From the NCBI RefSeq assembly GCF_000348905.1, contig NZ_AOFT01000005.1, positions 124,001 through 188,000 of the forward strand: a stretch of 64,000 nucleotides of DNA. Direction: 5' to 3'. This document shows, in pieces, positions 1 to 8,291 of the stretch (its first letter is position 1; each line of letters begins with the position of its first letter). A program made the translations under genes and the position numbers. A model generated the notes under the pieces. The model did no database searches. It was not told where the DNA came from and saw only the letters and a list, made by a program, of their open reading frames with translations. This DNA is from Bhargavaea cecembensis DSE10 (GTDB lineage Bacteria; Bacillota; Bacilli; Bacillales_A; Planococcaceae).

Positions 1-99
1 TATCTGTTCAAGAAGCAGTCTGATTTTTGCCCTCGTCCGCTCCCGTGCATCATGGATCTGATTCAGCCGTTCAAGTTCTTGTTCCAGGTGGTCACTCAT
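1..99 (-). CDS. Unknown protein, N-terminal 33 residues (cut by window edge)
   Basis: An ATG with a good ribosome site (AAGGAGAG about 8 nt upstream) opens a frame that stays open to the window edge. The visible residues are strongly charged and helical (MSDHLEQELERLNQIHDARE, then more Arg, Lys and Leu), which suggests a coiled-coil or small cytoplasmic helical protein. I do not recognise the family. The 138 bp between it and the next gene are AT-rich and hold nothing else I can identify. Confidence 0.6.
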   Translation of the reverse strand, partial: MSDHLEQELERLNQIHDARERTRAKIRLLLEQI

Positions 100-236
100 A
101 TCGGATCTCTCCTTCGGGAGGGGGCGCCGTCTGTAATGGCTGCGGCAACTCTCCAAAATTAGATGATTCAATTATACAAAAACAAACCGGTTTACTGGCA
201 CTTGTAAGTTTTAATTTTCGTAGTATTCATCTTTAC

Positions 237-713
237 TCAGGAATTCTTGAACATATCTGTAAGGGGACCGTTGTCTACATTCGGCATGAAGTAGCTGATT
301 CCTGCTCCGGCAGCGACTGCCATGACGAGTGTCCAGACACCTACACTGAACAGCATCCAGGCCGTAACTCTCTTCCGATCTGAACCGAACGACATGGCTG
401 CAAGCGCAGACAGATGCGACCCTACAAAAAACGGACCGATGAGAGCTAGGCCCGGCAGACCGTACCTGTCAAACAGACGTTTTGCCCGTTTGCTGCGCTT
501 TGATTCCGTTTCTCTCCCGGTCTTCGAAGCCCGCCACTTTTTAACTTTGTCTACGAACACCACAAGAAGAACGACTGTAATCGCATTGCCGACAAAAGCC
601 GTGATGGCCACTGGCACGGGGGATAGCCCGCCAATGATGCCAAGCGGCACCACGGTGAAAGTCTCAAAAAACGGCACGGCAGCTGCAATGAAAATGATGA
701 GATAAGGTAACAG
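237..713 (-). CDS. Small multidrug export family membrane protein, probable CTG start
   Basis: This is a small integral membrane protein of the Sm_multidrug_ex type (PF06695). The pattern is a PFFET segment, a PLGIIGGL helix, a basic cytoplasmic loop (KVKKWRASK to RAKRLFDRYG) and a GPFFVGSHLSAL helix. The first GTG in frame would cut into the first membrane helix. The frame continues upstream through LPYLIIFIAAAVPFFE to a CTG placed 9 nt after AAGGAG, so I take CTG at 713 as the start. A second CTG at 719 is possible but very close to the ribosome site. The transport substrate is unknown; the family name rests on weak historical evidence. About 158 residues. Confidence 0.7.
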   Translation of the reverse strand: MLPYLIIFIAAAVPFFETFTVVPLGIIGGLSPVPVAITAFVGNAITVVLLVVFVDKVKKWRASKTGRETESKRSKRAKRLFDRYGLPGLALIGPFFVGSHLSALAAMSFGSDRKRVTAWMLFSVGVWTLVMAVAAGAGISYFMPNVDNGPLTDMFKNS

Positions 714-829
714 ATTCAGGCTCTCCTTTCTTTCGTTTGTTGTTATTGAATCGGCTGATCGGCTTCAACGATTCGGGAACGGCACCTCTCACTCCTTACT
801 TATACATCACGGACCTGTCCCGTTACCAA

Positions 830-859
830 AACTGCCGCACGGATTTCCGTGCGGCAGTT
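830..859 (-). terminator. Rho-independent terminator of the methyltransferase unit
   Basis: A perfect 13-bp inverted repeat (AACTGCCGCACGG and its complement, 4-nt loop) lies just past the stop of the methyltransferase gene. Only a short T run follows on that strand. The 116 bp between it and the exporter start hold no other feature I can support. Confidence 0.8.
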
Positions 860-869
860 AAACCTATCA

Positions 870-1652
870 TCATATTTCAATATAACCGTAATGGAACTTT
901 GTGTTGGGACGCTCGACCCTCGTGAATCCGTGCCGATCGAAGAGTTTAGACCGGTAATGGGCTTTCAGCACGACCCGCCTGCGGGCGACCCGGGCGGCCT
1001 CCCGGAAAAAACGGTCATCCGGCATATCGTGGACACCGGCAGAGCGCAGCGGCGCGAATGCGGCAGCTTCCTCGATGGCTTCCTCGAACATCGGATCAAG
1101 GTACACGATATCGTAGCTGTCTGTCTTACAGCTTTTCAGAAAATCGGCCGCACGGATATTCCGCACATCGATCCGGCGCATGGCATCCAGCACTTGATCC
1201 GGCGAATCGCTGTAAGTTGCGAGGCCCTGCCCGACAATATAGGAGACAATCGGATCGGCTTCACAGGCGGTCACATGACCGGAGGGGCCTGTGACAAACG
1301 AGGCGACGGTGCAGTCGGATGCAAGGCCCATCGTACAATCGAGGAAAGCATCTCCGGGCCTCAGACCGCACACATCGGCCATGGCATCATTTCCTCCGCC
1401 CTGGAGCCGCTTGATGCGGATCGCGGCAAGTCCCGGGTGGAAGAATAATGGCTTCACGTCCGGGTCTGTGTGGTACTCATACCGTTCCTTGCCGGCAACA
1501 ATAACCGGCCTTCCGAATTCTGAGATCAGCTTCCTGACAGAGCGTTTCTTACGCGGCACAAAGTCGGTGCCAAGTTCCCCGGCCACCTGCTCCGCAAGCC
1601 GGGCGCTCTCCGCGTCCGGGTGCTGGCCGGTTGTCACGACTGGCAGGTTCAC
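870..1652 (-). CDS. ypiP: SAM-dependent methyltransferase, YpiP/RsmJ-like
   Basis: A class I methyltransferase fold is visible: the SAM-binding segment DAFLDCTMGLASD (about residues 100-112), the acidic EADPIVSY segment, and the catalytic-type motif YLDPMFEEA. The DPMF form is typical of the DUF548/RsmJ group, which in enterobacteria methylates 16S rRNA. The Bacillus relative YpiP has, to my knowledge, no proven substrate, so rRNA is only a guess. The GTG start overlaps the brxA stop by four bases (GTGA), which points to translational coupling. The gene ends the run yfmR-cvfC-brxA-ypiP. Confidence 0.75.
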   Translation of the reverse strand: MNLPVVTTGQHPDAESARLAEQVAGELGTDFVPRKKRSVRKLISEFGRPVIVAGKERYEYHTDPDVKPLFFHPGLAAIRIKRLQGGGNDAMADVCGLRPGDAFLDCTMGLASDCTVASFVTGPSGHVTACEADPIVSYIVGQGLATYSDSPDQVLDAMRRIDVRNIRAADFLKSCKTDSYDIVYLDPMFEEAIEEAAAFAPLRSAGVHDMPDDRFFREAARVARRRVVLKAHYRSKLFDRHGFTRVERPNTKFHYGYIEI

Positions 1653-2083
1653 TTCACCATCTGCCGGAGCACGCCGGAAATATGTGACTGGACCTGCTCC
1701 AGATCATGGTCCTCGATCTGTTCCCGAGGAATAAAGTACTTCAGCTCAGGCCCCTCAAGTACGGCAATGGATGGCGAACTCGGCGGCACTTCCTCAAAGT
1801 AGCCGCGCATTTTTTCCGTTGCTTCCCGGTCCTGGCCCGCGAATACCGTCACAAGATTGTCCGGTTTTTTGTCCAGTTCCTCGAGCGCTCCGGTCACCGC
1901 CGGACGCGCAAGCCCCGCTGCGCATCCGCAGACGGAGTTGATGACGACAAGTGATGTTCCTTCCGCCGACGCCATGAATGCGTCCACTTCCTCAGCTGTC
2001 GTCAGTTCTTGGAACCCCTGTTCTGTCAGTTCGCGGCGCATCGGTTCCGCCACCTGCTTCATGTATGCTTCATATGCTTCCAT
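1649..2083 (-). CDS. brxA: Bacilliredoxin BrxA (YphP)
   Basis: This 144-residue protein is a near full-length match in pattern to B. subtilis YphP. Its redox motif is C52-G-C54 in the segment NSVCGCAAGLARPA. Bacilliredoxins reduce mixed disulfides between proteins and bacillithiol, so the gene implies that the host makes bacillithiol. The FAGQDREATEKMR and PSSPSIA segments are family hallmarks. It starts 3 bp after the cvfC stop and overlaps the methyltransferase by 4 bp, so the three are almost certainly one mRNA. The paralogue YqiW/BrxB is very similar; I chose BrxA because YpgR- and YpiP-type genes flank it. Confidence 0.9.
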   Translation of the reverse strand: MEAYEAYMKQVAEPMRRELTEQGFQELTTAEEVDAFMASAEGTSLVVINSVCGCAAGLARPAVTGALEELDKKPDNLVTVFAGQDREATEKMRGYFEEVPPSSPSIAVLEGPELKYFIPREQIEDHDLEQVQSHISGVLRQMVK

Positions 2084-2086
2084 TGT

Positions 2087-3223
2087 TCATTCCCCTTTCG
2101 CCTTTGTTCTCATCTCTGTCATCTGTTTCCACATTGACCCCTTCGCTTCCTCCCCGCCTTCTATGCGGGCTGCAGCCATCTTCGCCTGGAGTTTGACCTC
2201 GAACTCCGGATCGTCTTCAAGTTCCTTCAGGGCAGGCAGTGCTTTTTCCGTACCGGTTTCATACAGGTACATGGCACCCCGCCAGCGGACGATCTTGCTT
2301 TTGTCCTTAAGCGTGCGGATGGCAAGGTCCTCGAATTCCGGGAAACCGAGGTCGCTCATCGCGTCGGCTGCCGTCCGGCGGACCGGTGCGCTCTTGTCCT
2401 CCATCGCCTTTTCGATATACGGGACAACTGCCGGATCTTCAATCATGCCGAGATAGACCACGGCCAGACGCCGGATCGACATCTTCTCATCCTTCAGTGC
2501 CTCCATCAGGAGCGGAACGTCCGTCATATCCGGGTCAGGCAGCTGGTCCAGGAGGCGGAAGCGCTCCTCCCAGCTTCCGGCTGCCTGATATTCCTCAAGC
2601 GTTACCTTGCGGCGGCCGAGGACCGGTGCTTCTTTTGTCTCGCTGCCGGCCTCCATGATGGCATCCAGGCGCTCCTGCGGGTAGGCAGCTTCGATTTCCT
2701 TGACGACTTCCTCACCAATTTCCTTTTTGTCGCCATACCGGATTCCGTAATCCGCCCATTTGCGCTGAAGGATATAGTTCTGGTCATCCCCCTCCATGAG
2801 CGCATTCATGGCGTCAACGAACCGCTGCCCCAGACCGAACCGTTCTTCACCGCGGTCGTCGAATACCTTCACCTGGAGCGGCACGCCCTTATACTGCTGG
2901 ACGTGGATGTACACTTCGCCAAAGTGCTCGTCCGCTTCTGTTGCTTCGGTGCTTTCTTCTTCCTGTTCCTCACCGAACACTTCGCGCACACCGGCCAGGA
3001 TCGGCTCCCAGTCGTACTTTCCGCTCCGCTCGATCGCGAGGAAATCCATAACGTGATAAATGCCTTTCACGCCTTCGATTCCAAAAATCTGCCGGATAAA
3101 CTCCGGAGCTTCTTCCAGGCTGTCCGGTTTATAGTTGAATGCCTTGCCGAACGGCAGTTCCCGGTCGATGACCACTTTCATCGAGTTCGGACTGGGCGTC
3201 GGTTCGATTGTTACGATTTTCAT
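2087..3223 (-). CDS. cvfC: Conserved virulence factor C / YpgR: Nfu-N domain plus HEAT repeats
   Basis: The protein has two parts. Residues 1-90 form an Nfu/NifU N-terminal-type domain (IEPTPSPNSMKVVID, then IFGIEGVKGIYHVMDFLAI), the fold found on iron-sulfur scaffold proteins. Residues about 230-370 form HEAT-like repeats (LLMEALKDEKMSIRRLAVVYL, VPYIEKAMEDKSAPVRRTAA, DLAIRTLKDKSKIVRWRGAM). The staphylococcal homologue CvfC affects virulence gene expression and B. subtilis has YpgR; the biochemical role is not settled. The Nfu-type cysteine cluster is absent, so direct Fe-S scaffolding is unlikely. Ribosome site AGGAGGCATGGG precedes the ATG. Confidence 0.82.
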   Translation of the reverse strand: MKIVTIEPTPSPNSMKVVIDRELPFGKAFNYKPDSLEEAPEFIRQIFGIEGVKGIYHVMDFLAIERSGKYDWEPILAGVREVFGEEQEEESTEATEADEHFGEVYIHVQQYKGVPLQVKVFDDRGEERFGLGQRFVDAMNALMEGDDQNYILQRKWADYGIRYGDKKEIGEEVVKEIEAAYPQERLDAIMEAGSETKEAPVLGRRKVTLEEYQAAGSWEERFRLLDQLPDPDMTDVPLLMEALKDEKMSIRRLAVVYLGMIEDPAVVPYIEKAMEDKSAPVRRTAADAMSDLGFPEFEDLAIRTLKDKSKIVRWRGAMYLYETGTEKALPALKELEDDPEFEVKLQAKMAAARIEGGEEAKGSMWKQMTEMRTKAKGE

Positions 3224-3245
3224 GTTCCCATGCCTCCTGTGTGAA

Positions 3246-5135
3246 TCATGCTTCGGCGATCTCTTCCAGATAGCTCCACCGTTCGATCAGGGCCTCATAC
3301 TCCCGGTTGAGCTCATCCAGCCGGGCGGAAATTTCGCTTACTTTGCCGTAGTCGGCCCCGGCTTCGGCAAGCTCCTCTTCCGCTTCCATAATCGCCTGTT
3401 CAGCGGTCTCGATCTTGGCCCCGATCTTTTCCCATTCCTTCTTTTCCCCAAGTGTCATTTTCTTTTTCTTCGGCTTTTCGGCCTGATGTGCCGGTTTTTC
3501 TGCAACGGCCGGCGTTGCGGCAGCTTCTTTCTCCTGCCTGGCCGCCTTTTCAAGATAGTCGGTATAGAGGCCGAGTTCCTGTGTGACTTCACCCGATCCG
3601 TCCAAAATCCACAGCTTGCGGGAGGTGCGGTCCAGGAAAAAGCGGTCGTGGGAAATCGTGACGACGACACCCGGGAACGAGTCGATGAACGTCTCAAGGA
3701 CCGACAGTGTTTCGAGGTCGAGGTCATTCGTCGGCTCGTCCAGGAGCAGGACGTTCGGCTGCTCAATCAACAGGCGAAGCAGATAAAGCCGTTTCCGTTC
3801 GCCGCCGGACAGCTTGCCGATCAGCGTTCCGTGGACATTGGACGGGAACAGGAACTGCTCGAGCATCTGTACGGCGGAATATCTGGTGCCGTCCTGCCTG
3901 CGGATGTCATTTGACGCCTCCGTGACATAGGAGATGATCCGCTGATTCGGATCCATTTCCGGCAGATGCTGGGTGAAGTGCGCGATCTTGACCGTCTCGC
4001 CCCGGATCAGTTCGCCGCTGTCCGGCTGGATGGATCCGGCAAGCAGGTTCATGAGCGTGGACTTGCCTGCCCCGTTCGGCCCGATGACCGCCACGCGGTC
4101 ACCGCCCTGAAGAAGGAATGAAAAGTCCCTGATGATGTTCCTGCCGCCATACCCTTTGGTGATCCGCTCCCCCTCGAGCACTTTTTTACCGAGGCGGGAA
4201 GAGGCAAGCGACAGGTCAAGCGGATCCGGTCCGTCCTCTTTTTTCACTTTCTCGGACAGTTCCTCAAACCGGCCGATTCGTGCCTTCTGCTTGGTCGACC
4301 GGGCTTTTGCCCCGCGCCGGATCCACTTCAGCTCGTTCCGGTAGCGGTTCTTGTTTTTCTCGAATGTGGCTTCATCCTGCTCGATCCGGAGTGCCTTCGC
4401 CTCAAGGAAGTCCGAGTAGGTCCCCCTGTGGCTGTACAGTGTCCGGTCGGCAAGCTCGTAAATCTTGCCAGCGACAGAATCAAGAAAATAGCGGTCGTGT
4501 GTAATGAAAAGGATCGCACCGCCAACCTGTTTCAGGTAATCCTGCAGCCACTCGATGGATGCAACGTCAAGATGGTTGGTCGGCTCGTCCAAAAGCAGGA
4601 GGTCCGCCGGCTCGAGCAGCACCCTGGCAAGTGCCACGCGCTTGCGCTGCCCGCCTGATAGGCTGCCTGTTTTTGCTTCATAATCAGAGATTCCCAGTTT
4701 CGAAAGGATCGTCTTCGCCCGGGCGTTCAGGTCCCAGCCACCGTCGGAATCCATCCGGTTCTGCAATTTCGTGAACCGGTCCTGTGCCGCAGTGCTGTCC
4801 GGTTCGTTTCCTAGCGCGCGAAGCGCATCCTCGTACTCCCGGTTCAGCCGGATCAGCGGGGAATCCCCGCCGAACACGGACTGCAGCACGGTGAGCTCAG
4901 GGTCCGGACGAGGATCCTGCGGCAGGTGGGCGATCCGGTAGTCATTCGGATGGTCGAACGATGCCCTGTCCGCATCCAGCGCTCCGGCGATGATCGACAG
5001 AAGCGTCGACTTGCCGGTGCCGTTGATGCCGATCAGGCCGATCCGATCCCCTTCGTTGATGGTAAAGCTGATATCGTTGAACAGTGTCTTGTCCCCGACA
5101 GTCTTCGTCAGGTCCGACACGATGAGATGCCCCAT
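3246..5135 (-). CDS. yfmR: ABC-F translation factor YfmR (Uup/EttA group)
   Basis: A duplicated ATPase with no membrane segments. The first cassette has GINGTGKST, LSGGQRKRV and LLLLDEPTNHLD. The second has GPNGAGKST, LSGGERKRL and LLLDEPTNDLD. Between them lies the basic P-site interaction linker (RYRNELKWIRRGAKARSTKQ). Residues after about 540 form the Glu/Lys-rich C-terminal coiled coil typical of Uup and YfmR. ABC-F proteins bind the ribosomal E site and rescue stalled complexes. An in-frame GTG lies nine bases upstream, but ATG at 5135 sits correctly after AGGAAGTGGG and gives 629 residues, the length of B. subtilis YfmR. Confidence 0.9.
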   Translation of the reverse strand: MGHLIVSDLTKTVGDKTLFNDISFTINEGDRIGLIGINGTGKSTLLSIIAGALDADRASFDHPNDYRIAHLPQDPRPDPELTVLQSVFGGDSPLIRLNREYEDALRALGNEPDSTAAQDRFTKLQNRMDSDGGWDLNARAKTILSKLGISDYEAKTGSLSGGQRKRVALARVLLEPADLLLLDEPTNHLDVASIEWLQDYLKQVGGAILFITHDRYFLDSVAGKIYELADRTLYSHRGTYSDFLEAKALRIEQDEATFEKNKNRYRNELKWIRRGAKARSTKQKARIGRFEELSEKVKKEDGPDPLDLSLASSRLGKKVLEGERITKGYGGRNIIRDFSFLLQGGDRVAVIGPNGAGKSTLMNLLAGSIQPDSGELIRGETVKIAHFTQHLPEMDPNQRIISYVTEASNDIRRQDGTRYSAVQMLEQFLFPSNVHGTLIGKLSGGERKRLYLLRLLIEQPNVLLLDEPTNDLDLETLSVLETFIDSFPGVVVTISHDRFFLDRTSRKLWILDGSGEVTQELGLYTDYLEKAARQEKEAAATPAVAEKPAHQAEKPKKKKMTLGEKKEWEKIGAKIETAEQAIMEAEEELAEAGADYGKVSEISARLDELNREYEALIERWSYLEEIAEA

Positions 5136-5313
5136 GTTACCCACTTCCTATCCGGTATATAAACAATTCCATCATACTAAAAATAGAGGGCCGGAACCAA
5201 TCCTGCTGTTTTCGTCTCTCTTTACAGGAAAAATTTTCAGAAACTTAACCTTTCCCGGAAGCGATATTGATACAATGGTAGCAAGTGCAGATTCATCTTG
5301 AGGGGGGAACGAC

Positions 5314-6585
5314 TTGAAATTCCGGCTGACAAAAGAAGAGAAAAGCTGGGCGTTCTACGACTGGGCCAACTCCGCCTATTCCATCATCATCACCACTGCC
5401 GTCTTCCCGCTGTTCTATAAGGCCGCTGCGACCAATGCGGGAGTGAGCGCAACCGACTCGACCGCGTACCTTGGCTATACAATATCCATCTTTACCTTCA
5501 TCCTGGCCATGCTTGCACCCGTGCTCGGAACGATCGCGGATTACCGGGGCATGAAGAAAAAGTTCTTCACGGGCTTCTTTATCCTGGGGACCGGTGCGAC
5601 AGCAGCACTTGCCTTTATCCCTGCGGACAACTGGCTCATGCTGCTCGTCGTCTACACGTTTGCTGCCCTCGGCTCGACAGGGGCGAATGTGTTCTATGAC
5701 TCGTTCCTTACCGACGTCTCCACCTCGGAACGCATGAACCGGGTTTCGGCATTTGGCTACGGGATCGGGTACATCGGAAGCACAATCCCGTTTATTATCT
5801 CGATCGCAATCATTCTGCTGTCACAGTCTGGGATCATTCCACTGTCCGTGACCAATGCGAGCCGGGCGGCATTTCTGATCACCGCCGCATGGTGGCTCCT
5901 CTTCTCGGTGCCGATGTTCAGGCATGTGCATCAGATCCACTTTATCGAACCCGACCCGAAACCGGTCGCCCAGGCATTCAAACGGCTCGGCAACACATTC
6001 CGTGAAATCAGGAAATACCGTGGACTGTTTTTGTTTCTGCTGGCCTACTTCTTCTACATCGACGGAGTCGGCACGATCATCTCCATGTCGACCGCGTACG
6101 GCTCGGACCTCGGCATTGATGCCAACAGCCTGCTGATCATCTTATTTATGACCCAGGTCATCGCCGCTCCGTTTGCGATACTTTACGGCCGGCTTGCCGA
6201 TCGGTTCGGCACGAAGCAGATCCTGTACGTCGGCATCGCCGTCTACACCTTCGTCTGCATCTATGCGTACTCGATGGACTCCGTCACCGACTTCTGGGTA
6301 CTCGCCATGCTCGTCGGCACTTCCCAGGGCGGCATCCAGGCGCTCAGCCGCTCCTACTTCGGACGGCTGGTCCCGAAAGAGAACTCCAACGAATTCTTCG
6401 GCTTCTACAACATCTTCGGGAAGTTCGCCTCAATCATGGGGCCGCTCCTCGTGGGTGTCACGGCCCAGATGACCGGCAACACGAATGCCGGCGTCTTCAG
6501 CCTCGTCGTGCTGTTCATCATCGGCGGAATCATTCTGTACTTTGTCCCGGACCCTTCCCGCTACGAGCCGGTACCGGAAAACTAA
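5314..6585 (+). CDS. UMF1-type major facilitator (Atg22/YxiO-like)
   Basis: The opening KSWAFYDWANSAYSIIITTAVFP is the signature of the UMF1 family (PF11700), which in yeast exports amino acids from the vacuole. About 12 hydrophobic segments are visible, with the MFS loop motif GRLADRFGTKQ around residue 290 and LSRSYFGRLVPKENSNEFFGFYN near residue 345. B. subtilis YxiO is the nearest named relative I know. The substrate in bacteria is not established. Start TTG at 5314 follows AGGGGGG. It is divergent from yfmR, so the intervening 178 bp should hold promoters for both. Confidence 0.85.
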   Translation: MKFRLTKEEKSWAFYDWANSAYSIIITTAVFPLFYKAAATNAGVSATDSTAYLGYTISIFTFILAMLAPVLGTIADYRGMKKKFFTGFFILGTGATAALAFIPADNWLMLLVVYTFAALGSTGANVFYDSFLTDVSTSERMNRVSAFGYGIGYIGSTIPFIISIAIILLSQSGIIPLSVTNASRAAFLITAAWWLLFSVPMFRHVHQIHFIEPDPKPVAQAFKRLGNTFREIRKYRGLFLFLLAYFFYIDGVGTIISMSTAYGSDLGIDANSLLIILFMTQVIAAPFAILYGRLADRFGTKQILYVGIAVYTFVCIYAYSMDSVTDFWVLAMLVGTSQGGIQALSRSYFGRLVPKENSNEFFGFYNIFGKFASIMGPLLVGVTAQMTGNTNAGVFSLVVLFIIGGIILYFVPDPSRYEPVPEN

Positions 6586-6593
6586 ATAAGAAT

Positions 6594-6640
6594 ACGGACG
6601 ATCCGGAGGCAGGGATGCTTCAGGATCGTCCGTTTTGTTG
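6594..6640 (+). terminator. Terminator of the UMF1 transporter gene
   Basis: A perfect 11-bp stem (ACGGACGATCC with its complement, 18-nt loop) followed by TTTTGTT, eight bases past the stop codon. A 21-bp-period repeat array begins about 20 bp further on. Confidence 0.9.
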
Positions 6641-6661
6641 TGGTGATGCAACGATTTTAGT

Positions 6662-6791
6662 GTGAAAGTGTGATGTCAAAACGTGAATCGCCACCAATAG
6701 GTGTCCGAGTTACCACCAAGGGCCCCATGAGTTAACACTCCACCACCTTGAGTTACGACCCCGCATCCATGAATCACTACCTTTTACCTGA
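6662..6791. repeat. Degenerate tandem array, 21-24 bp units (locus 1 of 5)
   Basis: Six consecutive units begin with GTGAA, GTGAATCG, GAGTTACCACC, GAGTTAACAC, GAGTTACGACC and GAATCACTACC. Unit lengths are 21, 24, 22, 21, 21 and 21 bp. The array fills the convergent gap between the UMF1 transporter and the decayed serine hydrolase and has no long open frame. The GAGTTACGACC unit resembles units at 61.6-61.8 kb (GAGTTGCGGTC), which is why I group the loci. Confidence 0.6.
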
Positions 6792-6889
6792 AAGCAAGGT
6801 TTTGATGGGTTACGTGAAATTCTATGAAGGTCGCGCATGATTAGTAGGTCCACATTGAAAATGGATGCGAAATCTTAAGGGAAGTGCAG

Positions 6890-8189
6890 TCATTTAATCC
6901 GATTATTGCTTGATTTCCAATATACCCGCAGCCCTGTGAAAGCCATGTCAACTTTTTCCCCGCTACCCACATCGAAACGAATAAGTTTACCGGTTCGGTC
7001 AATTTGAAATTGTCCTGGGTCTACCGGACGTAGATGGTCTGTGCGCCCGTCGGACCTCATCACCAGTCCTTTTTCACCCGCATCGATGCGGAAGCCGTCC
7101 GGATCTTCATCATTTAGGTAATGTCCGGTGAATGGCTTTAATTCATCCGATGATAGCGGAATTTCTGGAAGACGGACCATCGACTCCTCAGGAGAACGAC
7201 CAAGCGCAGTATAGATTGCGCCTTTCATCAGCATTTCCGCCGACACGGCCGTCCGGTTCGTGAGGACGACAAACGTGACTTCTTGATCGGGAAGGAACCC
7301 AAATGAGGAAGAGACACCCGGCTGGCCACCTCCGTGGTGGATGAGGACGGTACCTCCGAAGTCCGGCGTGACCATCAGTCCATGGCCGTAGAACGTGTTT
7401 CCATCGACCACGGCCACATGTTCTTGCATCTCCGCTGTATCCATTTTGCCGATCACGGATTCTCGGAATGCGAGGTCGGTATACAAACTTCCGTAGGTGA
7501 GCAGATCATTCACCGTCGAGCGGATGCCGCCGCCGACTGCGTAGTTGCCGAGTGTTGGCCAGTCCACACGTACCAGATTCTCCATATATTGAACAGCGGT
7601 GTTCGTGTCCTCCCCCTGTTCGGGTGGCGCGAAAGATGTCCGCTTCATTCCCGCAGGACGGACAATGCGCTCCATGATGAATTCCCGGTAATCCACGCCT
7701 GACACCCGTTCAATCAAAGCGCCAAGCAACAAAAAAGCATCATTCGAATAACTGATCCGCTCGCCGGGTGCACCGATCGGTTTCAAGGCCAGATGCTCTA
7801 GATACCTGATGTGTTCATCAAAGCCTTCTATTTCTTCACGCCGACTCACCGGCGGCATGCCGGTTGTATGGGAGGAGATGCCGGATCTCTGCGCTTCTGA
7901 TAACAGGAATTGAATCTGCTTCCGGCAGATATCTGACAATCGGGCTAGTAAGCGAGAGCTTTCCTTCCGCAGCCAGGATATGTACCGCAAGCGCCGTGAA
8001 CGATTTGGTCACGGACGCCGTTCCGAATACCGTATCCGGGCTCACGTTGACTGCGCCTCCAGCTCTAATTGTGCCGAAACCATTCACATAAATCGCTTCC
8101 CCATTGTGTGCGACACCTATTGCCACTCCGGGAATATCTTCTTCAGCCCGGATCCTTTCTGCAAACCGTTCAAAAACCTTCCAATCCAT
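6890..8189 (-). pseudogene. Serine hydrolase, beta-lactamase/PBP4* family, frameshifted
   Basis: Two overlapping frames together make one class C beta-lactamase-like hydrolase. The upstream frame (ATG at 8189 after GGGGGAGAAGG) carries the catalytic SVTK box in TASVTKSFTALAV and ends in SAEIRHLLPYN. The downstream frame resumes with SSHTTGMPP and carries the YSN motif (ISYSNDAFLLLGALIERVSG) and the HHGG third motif, then runs to the normal end. The expected HLLSHTTGMPP is broken at CTCCTCCC near 7870-7880, consistent with loss of two bases from a CTCCTCTCC-like run. It is either a recent inactivation or a sequencing error; the rest of the gene looks intact. Confidence 0.8.
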
Positions 8190-8250
8190 GCCTTCTCCCC
8201 CTTCCCCATTCTTATTCGACTGATGCAATCGGTGTCCTTCCCAAAATAAA

Positions 8251-8290
8251 AGAAGCCTTCATCCGCACACAGTGCAGATGAAAGCTCCTC
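8251..8290 (-). terminator. Terminator of sbcDC
   Basis: A 15-bp stem with two G-U pairs on the minus strand (AGCTTTCATCTGCAC against GTGCGGATGAAGGCT, 3-nt loop), followed by TCTTTTATTTT, directly after the sbcC stop. Confidence 0.85.
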
Positions 8291-8291
8291 T

